This document shows, one piece after another, positions 8,103-17,611 of a stretch of 35,275 nucleotides of DNA (its first letter is position 1; each line of letters opens with the position of its first letter). The translations under genes were made by a program, and so were the position numbers. Under the pieces are notes generated by a model. That model did no database searches. It worked only from the letters and a program-made list of their open reading frames with translations, and was not told the DNA's origin. This DNA comes from Sulfuritalea sp. (GTDB lineage: Bacteria; Pseudomonadota; Gammaproteobacteria; Burkholderiales; Rhodocyclaceae): NCBI GenBank assembly GCA_011526165.1, contig WYAY01000161.1, positions 1 to 35,275 on the forward strand, read 5' to 3'.

Positions 8103-8124
8103 CCGGAAGCCGCCTGGCTTCCGG
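8103..8124. terminator. Hairpin between convergent genes
   Basis: A perfect 9-bp stem (CCGGAAGCC with GGCTTCCGG) with loop GCCT starts directly at the stop codon of the FNT gene and precedes the end of the minus-strand hydrolase gene. There is no T-run in either direction, so termination strength is uncertain. Confidence 0.55.
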
Positions 8125-8144
8125 CCTTGCACCGAAGCGCGGAA

Positions 8145-8912
8145 TCAGTTCATCAACACCTGGTTGAGATGGTTCAGCGCGACCGCTTCCCCGAAGCGGC
8201 CGGGCAGGCGCCGCGCCGAATCCTTCCCCCCGCCGCCGCTGGCGACGAGGCTGACCGTGTCTGCGCCGAGCTGCTGCGCGCGCGTGATGCGCGAGAGGCA
8301 TTTGCCATCCTTGTAGAGCTTGTCCTCCATGACATGCACCACCTTGAGCGGGGCGTACGGCAGCCAGGTACTGTGCGCTGTGCCGCCATAGGCGTTATCC
8401 AGCGCGCAGTCCGGGCTGAAGGAAACGGCCGCCTTGAATTGCCGCTTGCCGCCTTGCAGGCGGGAGATGTCGATGGCTGCCAGGGCGGCACTGCCGCCCT
8501 GGGCCCACCCCATCAGGCCGATGCGGCCGGCGTCGACCATGCCGCCGCGGGCGAGGAAATCATAGGCTCCCTCGGCTTGCTCGAGGCTGCATTGCCCCGG
8601 CCCTTTCGCGTCGCCGCCTTCGACCAGAAGCGCAACGTATCCGGCCGAGGCGAGGCGTTCGCCCCAATTGCGATAAAACCAGACATCTGCGGCCCTGTCC
8701 GCACTTGCGTTGGCGCAGTCGGGCAGCATGACAACGGCCGGGAAGCGCCCATGCCCCGAGGGTTTGTAGAGCTTGCCGCCTATCGTCGCGCCTTGCGTGT
8801 CTACGAAAGTGATGTCCTGCGCTGGCGCGGCCGACGCAGGCATCGCCCCAGAGAGCGCGATAAAGGATGTAGCGATTGCGGTGCGGACCGCGATTTGCCT
8901 CGATGTATTCAT
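8145..8912 (-). CDS. Dienelactone-hydrolase-like alpha/beta protein lacking the nucleophile
   Basis: A 255-residue secreted alpha/beta-hydrolase-fold protein with a signal peptide ending near ASAA (26-29). The fold is recognisable by the KLYKPSGHGRFPAVVMLPDC strand and the GRIGLMGW strand before the nucleophile elbow. The elbow reads G-W-A-Q-G-G. Where family members have Ser or Cys, this protein has Ala (codon GCC, one base from TCC). A Cys earlier in the chain (PDCANAS) and the late Asp/Cys region (EDKLYKDGKC) remain. Either catalysis is lost or another residue is used. The start has AAGGAGA at the right distance. It is not obviously part of denitrification; it sits between the FNT gene and the regulator gene in the same direction as the latter. 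Confidence 0.8.
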   Translation of the reverse strand: MNTSRQIAVRTAIATSFIALSGAMPASAAPAQDITFVDTQGATIGGKLYKPSGHGRFPAVVMLPDCANASADRAADVWFYRNWGERLASAGYVALLVEGGDAKGPGQCSLEQAEGAYDFLARGGMVDAGRIGLMGWAQGGSAALAAIDISRLQGGKRQFKAAVSFSPDCALDNAYGGTAHSTWLPYAPLKVVHVMEDKLYKDGKCLSRITRAQQLGADTVSLVASGGGGKDSARRLPGRFGEAVALNHLNQVLMN

Positions 8913-9075
8913 TTCAGTCTCCTTAATGGTTGGTGGAATTGCTGCGACAGTTGCTTAGCAACCCCCGTACCATTCAGGAAAACTGAACTAAAACAACAGG
9001 AAAAACAGGAAGAACCGAGTTCCGAGACGATGAAACTGTTTGCAAAAGCCAACAGGAGGAGCAGCGAAGCGTCGC
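8913..9075. promoter_or_regulatory. Spacer with two small inverted repeats
   Basis: No gene fits in this gap between two minus-strand genes. It holds GTTGCTTAGCAAC (8950-8962, 6-bp arms around one base) about 40 bases upstream of the hydrolase start, where an operator would lie, and a looser TTCAG-GAAAA-CTGAA. No FNR-type box is seen. Confidence 0.3.
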
Positions 9076-10677
9076 TCAGTAAAGCTGCTTTTCCAGTGCG
9101 CGCATCCGTGCCGGCGGCTCCATGTCCAGATACTTGCGCAAGGCGGCGCAGCCGAACTCATATTGCTGGCGGGCCTCGGCCTGGCGGCCCAGATGCAGCA
9201 GCTGCGAGATCAGCGCCTCGTAGAGATCGACCGCCACCGGTTCGATGTCCAGCGCCGTCCGCAACACACGGATCGCTTCGTCCGCATGGCCCAGATGCGT
9301 CCTCAGCCGCGCCAGTTCGCGCACGGCATCGAGATAGACGTGCCTGAGCCGGACACGCTGCGCCTCGATGGTTTCATCCTCGCTGTCGTCGGCGAACAGG
9401 TCCCCGCGATAGAGCTGCACCGCCTTCTCGAGCAGATCGAGCGCCCGCTCCTGCTCGCCCTGGCGCAAGGCGTTGCGCGCCAGCGCTTCGGCATCGCAGA
9501 AATCGAAAAGATCGATCGAGTGCGGTGCGTCGGTATTGAAATGGAAGAAATCGTCGCGGCAGACGATGTACTCGGACGTGCGCGGCCGGCGCCGGGATTC
9601 CAGGCTGGAGCGCAGCGCATTGACAACGCCGTGCAGGCGATTGACGGCGGCCGGCTGGGAGCAGTCCGGCCAGAGCAGTTCGATCAATCGGTCGCGGTGG
9701 ATGGGCGTGCCGCGCATCAGCACGAGCGTCTTCAACAAACGCAAGGCTTTTCTCCGCTTGAATGCATCGACGGGAATCTTCTCCCCGTCGCAGAAGATTT
9801 CGAGCGGGCCGAAGCAGCGCAGCGCGAGACGGGCGGCCGGGGCATGAATCAGTTGCGGGGGCACCAGCCTGGGCGGCACCGCGACCGGCAGGATATTGCG
9901 AACCTCCTCGAGCACGCGCAATCCCCACGCCATCGGCACACCGGCATCGCGCCAGCCGACGCCGATGTAGCCAAGCGGACGGCCGCCGTCCATCAAGGGG
10001 ACGCCGATAAAGGAGCGGATGCCGCAGCGCTTGACGCTGCTGCGCAGGAACAGGCGGTCCTTTTGGAAGCGGTTCGTGAAGAAGGGCTTCTGGTGCAGCG
10101 TGACGGCGCCTGGATAGCCCGCGCCCAGCGGCATGTGGGTCTTTTCCAGGAAGGCATCGCGGTCCCTGCCGACGCAGTCGACGAGAAAGACCTCCTTCGC
10201 GGCCGAATCGAGCAGAAACATTTCGCAATCGTCCGCAGCGCAAATGCGCCGCAGGCTGTCGAGCGTGGCGTGGATGGAGCCCAGACTGTCGGCGAGCGCG
10301 CCCCGGATGACCAGGCCTTCGAGCCGCGCGCTGCCGGTGGCGCCATTGGCGATGAGCGGGAAAGGCAGCCAGACGATTGCGCCCAGGGTACCGTTGGCGA
10401 GGGGCAGCACAGCGCAGCGCTGGCGCGAATTGCCTGGTTTCGCGCCGTCTGCGCTTTCAGGGGCGTTATGGCATTGGCAGCGCAGGCAGTAGTCCGGCGG
10501 GGTGTCGCGCTTGCAGTGGAAAACCACGTCCCAGCAATGGCGTCCGACCGCGGAGCGGGCAGGAACCCGCAGGGCACGGGCGGTCGCGTCAGGCCAGCCG
10601 GAGACGCGAAAAGCCGCATCGACCCAAAAAAAGGGCCGATACTTTTCGACCAGAGACCGATTGAGTTCCGTCCGCAT
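9076..10677 (-). CDS. GAF/BTAD (SARP-like) transcription regulator with cysteine cluster
   Basis: A 533-residue multi-domain regulator. From the N-terminus: a PAS-like segment (1-95) with a cysteine cluster (Cys48, 55, 64, 67, 69, 88; core C-x8-C-x2-C-x-C), a GAF domain (about 130-266; FIGVPLMDGGRPLGYIGV), an OmpR-type winged helix (about 284-381; LRCFGPLEIF then LLKTLVL and the RLIELLWPD recognition region), and a bacterial transcriptional activator domain of TPR-like repeats (about 386-533). The wHTH plus BTAD pair is that of SARP/AfsR activators. The ATG at 10677 is preferred over a GTG at 10689 because GGAGG lies five bases before it. The gene is divergent from nirI across a perfect palindrome. 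A role as redox or NO sensor for the nir or NO reductase genes is inferred from context and the cysteines. Confidence 0.8.
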   Translation of the reverse strand: MRTELNRSLVEKYRPFFWVDAAFRVSGWPDATARALRVPARSAVGRHCWDVVFHCKRDTPPDYCLRCQCHNAPESADGAKPGNSRQRCAVLPLANGTLGAIVWLPFPLIANGATGSARLEGLVIRGALADSLGSIHATLDSLRRICAADDCEMFLLDSAAKEVFLVDCVGRDRDAFLEKTHMPLGAGYPGAVTLHQKPFFTNRFQKDRLFLRSSVKRCGIRSFIGVPLMDGGRPLGYIGVGWRDAGVPMAWGLRVLEEVRNILPVAVPPRLVPPQLIHAPAARLALRCFGPLEIFCDGEKIPVDAFKRRKALRLLKTLVLMRGTPIHRDRLIELLWPDCSQPAAVNRLHGVVNALRSSLESRRRPRTSEYIVCRDDFFHFNTDAPHSIDLFDFCDAEALARNALRQGEQERALDLLEKAVQLYRGDLFADDSEDETIEAQRVRLRHVYLDAVRELARLRTHLGHADEAIRVLRTALDIEPVAVDLYEALISQLLHLGRQAEARQQYEFGCAALRKYLDMEPPARMRALEKQLY

Positions 10678-10702
10678 CCTGCCCTCCACAGTTGCGGCTG
10701 AC

Positions 10703-10722
10703 TACTTGTCGATCGACAAGTA
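10703..10722. promoter_or_regulatory. Perfect 20-bp palindromic operator candidate
   Basis: TACTTGTCGA followed directly by its reverse complement TCGACAAGTA. It lies in the divergent region between the regulator gene (start 10677) and nirI (start 10851), 25 bases from the regulator start. It does not match the FNR/DNR consensus. A dimeric repressor or activator is expected to bind. Autoregulation of the neighbouring regulator is possible, although SARP proteins usually use direct repeats. Confidence 0.6.
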
Positions 10723-10850
10723 TTTCCCTTTTTCCGTTACCGGTCAATTTATTGGAGGCTGCCGGAGGAAGTGGAGCCCCTTTTTATTTCCGGACAATCC
10801 CGATACACTGCGCGCCTGTTTATACATGTCCATGCCGGCGGTAGGCCTTC

Positions 10851-12692
10851 ATGCTATTCGCAAGGCTGATTAGCCTAGCCCTCCTGTTCGTGCTGTTCGC
10901 GACGCCGGTCGATGCGGCAGACCTGCCCTCTGTTTATCCGCAGGCGCGCGGCATTTTTCCCGATGCGGATGCTTACGACGGATTCGAGGGAACTCCGCCT
11001 TCGGTCGCGGTGTACAAGGCCGGAAATGTCATCGGCTATCTGTACCTGACCGCAGACGTGCTGCGCATACCGGCCTACTCGGGCAAACCGATCAACACGC
11101 TGGTAGGCCTCGACACCAATGGCTACATTGCCGGGCTCGCCATCGTGCATCATGACGAACCGATCCTTGCAGTTGGCATCACGCCGGAGCGGCTCGATCG
11201 CTACGTGTCCCAGTACAAGGGCAAGTCCGCATTCGACAAGGTGATCGTCGGTCCGCCCCGCCCCGGACAAGTGGCGGTCGACGGGATCAGCGGAGCCACC
11301 ATCACCGTCATGGTGGAAAACGCCACGGTGATGCGCTCGGCCCGGGCTGTCGCGGAAGCGCGCGGCATTACCAAGCCAGCCATTGCGCCGGCTGCCGCAG
11401 CCACGTCGGCGGAGGAAGCGCTGCGGGCACAGCCCCTCCCATCCGAGGCCAAACCCGCCGCTGCGGCGGTTCCGGAGAAACCGGCCGAGACTGCGGCTCC
11501 CGGGATTGCACCGGAAAAAAAATCGCCTCCCGCACGCGGCGAAAAGCAGCAGGCGCCAACTTCCCGCGCGGATGCTGCTTCGGCAGCGCGCAGCATGAAA
11601 GCGCCGGATCTGGCGCATGGCGTGGCGCCCGCTTCCCGGGACATGCCGCCGCGCGCCGCAGCGGCATTTCCCGAGATGCCTAGTACGTGGACGTTGCCCG
11701 AGGAGGAGCAGGCCTGGGTCGCCATCTGGAAGAACCGCCAGTTCGACATCGCGGTGCTGGTGGGGGGGCTCATCCTGCTTTCCTTTGTCCTGGTGTTCCA
11801 GGACTGGCTGGCGCGCGATCCGACCTTGCTCACCTACGTGCGCAACGGTTTTCACGTGTATACCCTGTTCTTCATCGGCTGGTGGGGATTGGCGCAGCTC
11901 TCGGTGATCAACGTGCTCACCTTCGTGAATTCGGTGATGCACGGATTCCGTTGGGAAAACTTCCTGCTCGATCCGATGCTGTTCATCCTGTGGGGTTTCG
12001 TGGCGGTGACGCTGCTGCTTTGGGGGCGCGGGGTATATTGCGGCTGGCTCTGTCCGTTCGGCGCTTTGCAGGAACTGATCCTGATCGCCTCGCGCAAGCT
12101 GAAACTGCCCGAGATCGAATTCAGCGACGCCGTGCATGAGCGACTGGTGGCGCTCAAGTACATCATCCTCATTCTGCTCTTCGGCATCTCGCTGCAATCG
12201 CTCACCGAGGCGGCCTGGTATGCCGAGGTGGAGCCCTTCAAGACGGTGATCTCCCTGCGTTTCCAGAGGGAATGGAACTACGTTCTCTATGCCCTCATCC
12301 TGATCGGCGTGGCCGCCGTCAACCGCAAGTTCTACTGCAAGTACCTCTGCCCGCTCGGCGCCGCGCTGGCGATTCCCGGCCGTTTCCGACTCTTCGAGTG
12401 GTGGTTGCGCCGGCGCAAGGAGTGCGGCAAGCCCTGCCAGGTCTGCGCCAACCACTGTTCGGTGCGCGCCATCCGGTCCACGGGTGAGATCAACGCCAAC
12501 GAATGCCATTACTGCCTGGATTGCCAGGTCATCTATTACAATGACCAGGTCTGCCTGCCCCTGATCGACCGCCGCAAGCGACGCGAGCAGCAGTTGAAGC
12601 GTGGCCAGGAAGCCCGCACAAAAGACCATGAAAACAAAGTGGTTGTGGCCGAGGGCAATCCGGACGGCATGATCACGCCCAATCAACATTGA
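10851..12692 (+). CDS. nirI: NirI/NosR-family FMN and iron-sulfur membrane protein
   Basis: Membrane flavo-iron-sulfur protein of the NosR/NirI family, needed in relatives for expression or activity of nitrite or N2O reductase. The 613 residues comprise a signal peptide (1-22), a periplasmic FMN-binding domain with SGAT at 147-150 (Thr150 the likely covalent FMN site), a Pro/Ala/Lys-rich linker (about 176-278), about five membrane helices, two cytoplasmic CxxxCP motifs (YCGWLCP, YCKYLCP), and two [4Fe-4S] motifs near the C-terminus (C-x3-C-x2-C-x3-C and C-x2-C-x2-C). It is shorter than NosR (usually above 700 residues), and the disordered linker replaces folded sequence. The position directly before nirS, with nirS control boxes overlapping its stop codon, favours NirI over NosR. 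Confidence 0.88.
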   Translation: MLFARLISLALLFVLFATPVDAADLPSVYPQARGIFPDADAYDGFEGTPPSVAVYKAGNVIGYLYLTADVLRIPAYSGKPINTLVGLDTNGYIAGLAIVHHDEPILAVGITPERLDRYVSQYKGKSAFDKVIVGPPRPGQVAVDGISGATITVMVENATVMRSARAVAEARGITKPAIAPAAAATSAEEALRAQPLPSEAKPAAAAVPEKPAETAAPGIAPEKKSPPARGEKQQAPTSRADAASAARSMKAPDLAHGVAPASRDMPPRAAAAFPEMPSTWTLPEEEQAWVAIWKNRQFDIAVLVGGLILLSFVLVFQDWLARDPTLLTYVRNGFHVYTLFFIGWWGLAQLSVINVLTFVNSVMHGFRWENFLLDPMLFILWGFVAVTLLLWGRGVYCGWLCPFGALQELILIASRKLKLPEIEFSDAVHERLVALKYIILILLFGISLQSLTEAAWYAEVEPFKTVISLRFQREWNYVLYALILIGVAAVNRKFYCKYLCPLGAALAIPGRFRLFEWWLRRRKECGKPCQVCANHCSVRAIRSTGEINANECHYCLDCQVIYYNDQVCLPLIDRRKRREQQLKRGQEARTKDHENKVVVAEGNPDGMITPNQH

Positions 12693-12725
12693 TAATTGTC
12701 AATGCTAAATATTGATAATTATCAA
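12689..12725 (+). promoter_or_regulatory. Two upstream FNR/DNR boxes of the second nirS
   Basis: TTGAT-AATT-GTCAA (12689-12702, overlapping the nirI stop codon) and TTGAT-AATT-ATCAA (12712-12725). Both are perfect matches to the FNR/DNR consensus. Their centres are 23 bp apart, about two helical turns. Confidence 0.85.
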
Positions 12726-12744
12726 AGAGTTAAAGCGGCAGATA

Positions 12745-12786
12745 TTGACCCAAGTCAAGGCCGACAAGCCCCTCAGGAATTTTAAT
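12745..12786 (+). promoter_or_regulatory. Promoter-proximal FNR/DNR box and -10 of the second nirS
   Basis: TTGAC-CCAA-GTCAA (12745-12758) is a third perfect box. A -10 element TTTAAT (12781-12786, five of six to consensus) starts 29.5 bases from the box centre. That is exactly the class II layout, with a start site near 12793. The third box is 33 bp from the middle one, about three helical turns. Confidence 0.88.
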
Positions 12787-12827
12787 GCAGCGCTTTACCA
12801 GTCCAGCTTTTCCACGTTAGGAGATAG

Positions 12828-14558
<1,731 letters not shown>

Positions 14559-14582
14559 TCCGACCTGGCGCAAGCCGAACCG

Positions 14583-14611
14583 AACGGGGGCCTGCGGGCC
14601 CCCGTTTTTTT
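14583..14611 (+). terminator. Rho-independent terminator after the second nirS
   Basis: A perfect 10-bp stem (AACGGGGGCC with GGCCCCCGTT), loop TGCG, runs into seven T (14605-14611). It insulates nirS mRNA from the d1 genes. Confidence 0.93.
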
Positions 14612-14616
14612 CCTAT

Positions 14617-14630
14617 TTGAGAAAAGTCAA
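14617..14630 (+). promoter_or_regulatory. FNR/DNR-like box before the haem d1 operon
   Basis: TTGAG-AAAA-GTCAA, one mismatch from consensus, lies directly behind the nirS terminator and 38 bases before nirC. It would let the d1 operon start its own transcript under the same control. The -10 at the expected place (CATCCT) is poor. Confidence 0.55.
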
Positions 14631-14668
14631 AGCGTTATCAGGCGGCCGCGGGCATCCTGTGCCTGACG

Positions 14669-15013
14669 ATGAGTGAGAACCTGAAAACCGGCAAGGCCGG
14701 GCTGTTGTTCTGCCTGCTGGCCCCGCTTGCCGCTGCGGCAGCCGAGCCGACGCCGGAACGCGCCAGCGAACTGGTGCGCATGGTGCGTCAGGATTGCGGC
14801 TCCTGCCACGGCCTCACCCTCAAAGGCGGCCTCGGGCCGCCGCTGCTGCCCGAAACCCTGCGCGAGAAGCCGGCCGAGTCGCTGCGTTATACCGTGCTCC
14901 TCGGCCGTCCCGGCACGCCCATGCCGCCCTGGAAGGCGTTCATGAACGAGGCCGAGGCCGACTGGGTCGTGCGCCAACTGATGCAAGGCTTTCCCGAAGA
15001 GACCCGCCGATGA
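14669..15013 (+). CDS. nirC: Cytochrome c55X
   Basis: Small periplasmic monohaem cytochrome (114 residues) with a signal peptide (about 1-25) and CGSCH at 43-47. A late Met (PGTPMPPW) is the probable axial ligand. NirC can donate electrons to NirS and is proposed to take part in the last steps of haem d1 making with NirF and NirN. It starts the d1 operon. Its stop overlaps the nirF start (ATGA). Confidence 0.92.
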   Translation: MSENLKTGKAGLLFCLLAPLAAAAAEPTPERASELVRMVRQDCGSCHGLTLKGGLGPPLLPETLREKPAESLRYTVLLGRPGTPMPPWKAFMNEAEADWVVRQLMQGFPEETRR

Positions 15014-16179
15014 GAATCCTGCCTTCCTTCATTGCCGCCTTTCTGCTGTCCGCCTGCGCCGCGCCCACCTTGCGCGGCACCGGCGACCTCGGCGTCGTCA
15101 TCGAGCGCGCCAGCGGCAGCGTGGCGGTGGTGGACAACACCGCCCGCGCCGTCCTCGGCCGTGTCGAGGGCCTGGGCGATCTGTCCCACGCCTCCGTGGT
15201 CTTTTCGCGCGATGGTCGCCATGCCTACGTCTTCGGCCGCGATGGCGGGCTGAGCAAGGTCGATCTGCTCGAGCGGAAGATTGCCCGGCGCGTCATCCAG
15301 GCCGGCAATTCCATCGGCGGCGCGATTTCACAGGACGGCCGCCTGGTCGTCGCGCAGAACTACCAGCCGGGCGGCGTGAAGGCCTTCGATGCGGAAACGC
15401 TGGAATTGCTGGCCGACATTCCTGCCGCCTTCGGCGATGGCAAACAGTTCTCCAAGGTCGTCGGCCTGGCCGACGTGCCAGGCAGCAAGTTCGCCTTTGC
15501 CCTGTTCGATGCCGGCGAGATCTGGGTTGCCGATCTCTCAACGCCGAGACAGCCGAAGGTCACGAAATTCCGCAACATCGGCAGCCAGCCCTACGACGGG
15601 CTGGTGACGCCGAACGGCCGCCATTACATTGCCGGCCTCTTCGGCGAGGACGGGCTCGCCCTGGTCGACTTGTGGCGGCCGGAGCAGGGCGCCAGGAAAA
15701 TTCTCGCCAACTACGGCAAGGGGCAGGAGAAGCTGCCGGTGTTCAAGATGCCTCACCTGCGCGGCTGGGCGGTGGCGGGCGGGCGCGCCTATCTGCCTGC
15801 CATCGGCCGGCACGAGGTGCTGGTGGTCGACACCGCCACCTGGCAGGAGGTCGGCCGCATCCCCGTCAAGGGCCAGCCGGTGTTCGTCATGGCGCGTCCC
15901 GACGGCCGCCAGATCTGGGTGAACTTCGCCTTCCCCGATTACAGTCACGTGCAGGTCATCGACACGCTGGAGCAGAAAGTGGTGCAGACGCTTTCGCCCG
16001 GCAAGGCCGTGCTGCACATGGAATTCACGCCGCGCGGCGAGCACGTCTGGATCTCGGCGCGCGACGACAACCGCGTCGTGGTGTACGACACCGCCGGCTT
16101 CGCCAGACTGGCCGAACTGCCGGTGCAGAACCCTTCCGGCATTTTCTTCACCAGCCGTGCCGCGAGGATCGGCTTCTAG
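15010..16179 (+). CDS. nirF: Haem d1 biosynthesis protein NirF
   Basis: Periplasmic eight-bladed-propeller protein related to the d1 domain of NirS. It is required for a late oxidation step that makes haem d1. The 389-residue protein has a lipobox L-S-A-C with Cys16, so it is probably a lipoprotein held at the membrane. No haem c motif is present, as expected. Its ATG overlaps the nirC stop, which sets the start. nirDL starts six bases after its stop. Confidence 0.95.
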   Translation: MRILPSFIAAFLLSACAAPTLRGTGDLGVVIERASGSVAVVDNTARAVLGRVEGLGDLSHASVVFSRDGRHAYVFGRDGGLSKVDLLERKIARRVIQAGNSIGGAISQDGRLVVAQNYQPGGVKAFDAETLELLADIPAAFGDGKQFSKVVGLADVPGSKFAFALFDAGEIWVADLSTPRQPKVTKFRNIGSQPYDGLVTPNGRHYIAGLFGEDGLALVDLWRPEQGARKILANYGKGQEKLPVFKMPHLRGWAVAGGRAYLPAIGRHEVLVVDTATWQEVGRIPVKGQPVFVMARPDGRQIWVNFAFPDYSHVQVIDTLEQKVVQTLSPGKAVLHMEFTPRGEHVWISARDDNRVVVYDTAGFARLAELPVQNPSGIFFTSRAARIGF

Positions 16180-16185
16180 CGGATC

Positions 16186-17175
16186 ATGGACTCGCTCGAT
16201 TTCCGCCTGATCAACGAGTTCCAGCGCGACTTTCCGCTGGAGCCGCAGCCTTTCGCGGAGATCGCCTGGCGCCTGTGCACCGACGAGGAGACGGTGCTCG
16301 CCGCGCTTCAGCGACTGCGCGGCGAGGGCGTGGTGAGCCGCGTCGGCGCCGTCTTCGCGCCGCGCCGCGTCGGCGCCAGCACCCTGGCCGCGCTGGCGGC
16401 GCCGCCCGACAGGCTGGAAGAGGTTGCCGCGCGCGTCAGCGGCCGGCCCGAGGTGAACCACAACTACGAGCGCGAACACCGCTACAACCTGTGGTTCGTC
16501 GTCACCGCCGGCGACGAGGCGCAGCTTGACCGCGCCCTGGCCGCCATCGAGCACGACACCGGCTGCAAGGTGATTTCCCTGCCGCTCGAGCACGAGTTCT
16601 ACATCGACCTCGGCTTCGATCTCGCCGGCGTGTGCAAGGCACCTTCGACGGGACGGCGCATCGAGGCTGCCGGCCAGCGCGCGCTGGATGCCACCGAACA
16701 GAGGCTGCTGGGCGTCCTTCAGCATGGCCTGGAACTGGTGCCGCGCCCCTTCGCCCGTCTCGGCGCGCAGGCAGGAATGGGCGAGAACGAGACCCTCGCC
16801 ACGCTGAAGCGCTGGCGCAGCGAAGGCCTCGTCAAGCGCTTCGGTATCGTCGTGCGCCATCACGAGCTCGGCTATACCGCCAACGCCATGGTGGTGTGGG
16901 ACGTGCCTGACGCTGAAGTCGAGCGCATCGGCGGCCTGCTCGCCGCCGAGCCGGAAGTGACGCTCTGCTACCAGCGCCGCCGCCACAGGCCGGAATGGCC
17001 CTACAACCTGTTCTGCATGATCCACGGTCGTGAGCGCGTCGGGGTCGAGCGCGCCGTGGCGGAACTGCGCCAGCGTTTCCGGCTCGATGCCTATCCCCAC
17101 GCCATCCTGTTCTCGCGGCGTCGCTTCAAACAGCGCGGCGCCCATTATGTCGCCCAGGCCGCCGCGCATGGATGA
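16186..17175 (+). CDS. nirDL: Fused sirohaem decarboxylase subunits NirD-NirL
   Basis: AsnC/Lrp-like protein that removes acetate-derived carboxylates from sirohaem to give didecarboxysirohaem, an intermediate of haem d1. The 329 residues hold two homologous units. Residues 1-160 (NirD-like) contain VNHNYEREHRYNLWFV. Residues about 165-329 (NirL-like) contain CYQRRRHRPEWPYNLF. Each starts with an AsnC-type helix-turn-helix that serves assembly here, not gene control. Fusion of D and L is known in several denitrifiers. The partners nirG and nirH follow with 8-base overlaps. Confidence 0.93.
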   Translation: MDSLDFRLINEFQRDFPLEPQPFAEIAWRLCTDEETVLAALQRLRGEGVVSRVGAVFAPRRVGASTLAALAAPPDRLEEVAARVSGRPEVNHNYEREHRYNLWFVVTAGDEAQLDRALAAIEHDTGCKVISLPLEHEFYIDLGFDLAGVCKAPSTGRRIEAAGQRALDATEQRLLGVLQHGLELVPRPFARLGAQAGMGENETLATLKRWRSEGLVKRFGIVVRHHELGYTANAMVVWDVPDAEVERIGGLLAAEPEVTLCYQRRRHRPEWPYNLFCMIHGRERVGVERAVAELRQRFRLDAYPHAILFSRRRFKQRGAHYVAQAAAHG

Positions 17176-17611
17176 GACCGACCGTCGCATCATCAATGCC
17201 CTGCAGGGCGGCTTCCCGATCTGCGACGACCCCTACCGCGAGGTGGCGGACAAGCTCGGCCTGAGCGAGACCGAACTGATCGCGCGCCTGCAGCGCCTGC
17301 TGGAGGAAAAAACCCTGACGCGCTTCGGTCCGATGTACCAGGTCGAGCGCATGGGCGGCGCCTTCGTGCTGGCGGCGCTGGCCGTGCCGGAGGCCGAATA
17401 CGAATGTGTGGCGGAGACGGTGAACGGCCTGCCGGAAGTGGCGCACAACTACCGGCGCGAGCATGCCCTCAACATGTGGTTCGTGCTGGCCACCGAGACG
17501 CCGGAAGGCATCCCCGCCGCCATCGAGAAGATCGAACGCGCGACGGGATTGACGGTCTATGCCTTTCCCAAGCTGAAAGAGTATTTCGTGGAAATGAAGC
17601 TTCATGCCTGA
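17168..17611 (+). CDS. nirG: Sirohaem decarboxylase subunit NirG
   Basis: A 147-residue AsnC-like protein, MDETDRRIINALQ at the start, with the family core HNYRREHALNMWFV that carries the active-site His and Arg residues. It belongs to the NirDLGH sirohaem decarboxylase set. It overlaps both neighbours by 8 bases, so translation is likely coupled. The longer frame from 17030 lies inside nirDL and is not used. Confidence 0.9.
   Translation: MDETDRRIINALQGGFPICDDPYREVADKLGLSETELIARLQRLLEEKTLTRFGPMYQVERMGGAFVLAALAVPEAEYECVAETVNGLPEVAHNYRREHALNMWFVLATETPEGIPAAIEKIERATGLTVYAFPKLKEYFVEMKLHA

Noticed and set aside
8127..9347. + strand ORF of 406 codons across the hydrolase and regulator genes
   Set aside because: It spans two minus-strand genes and their spacer and shows no domain.
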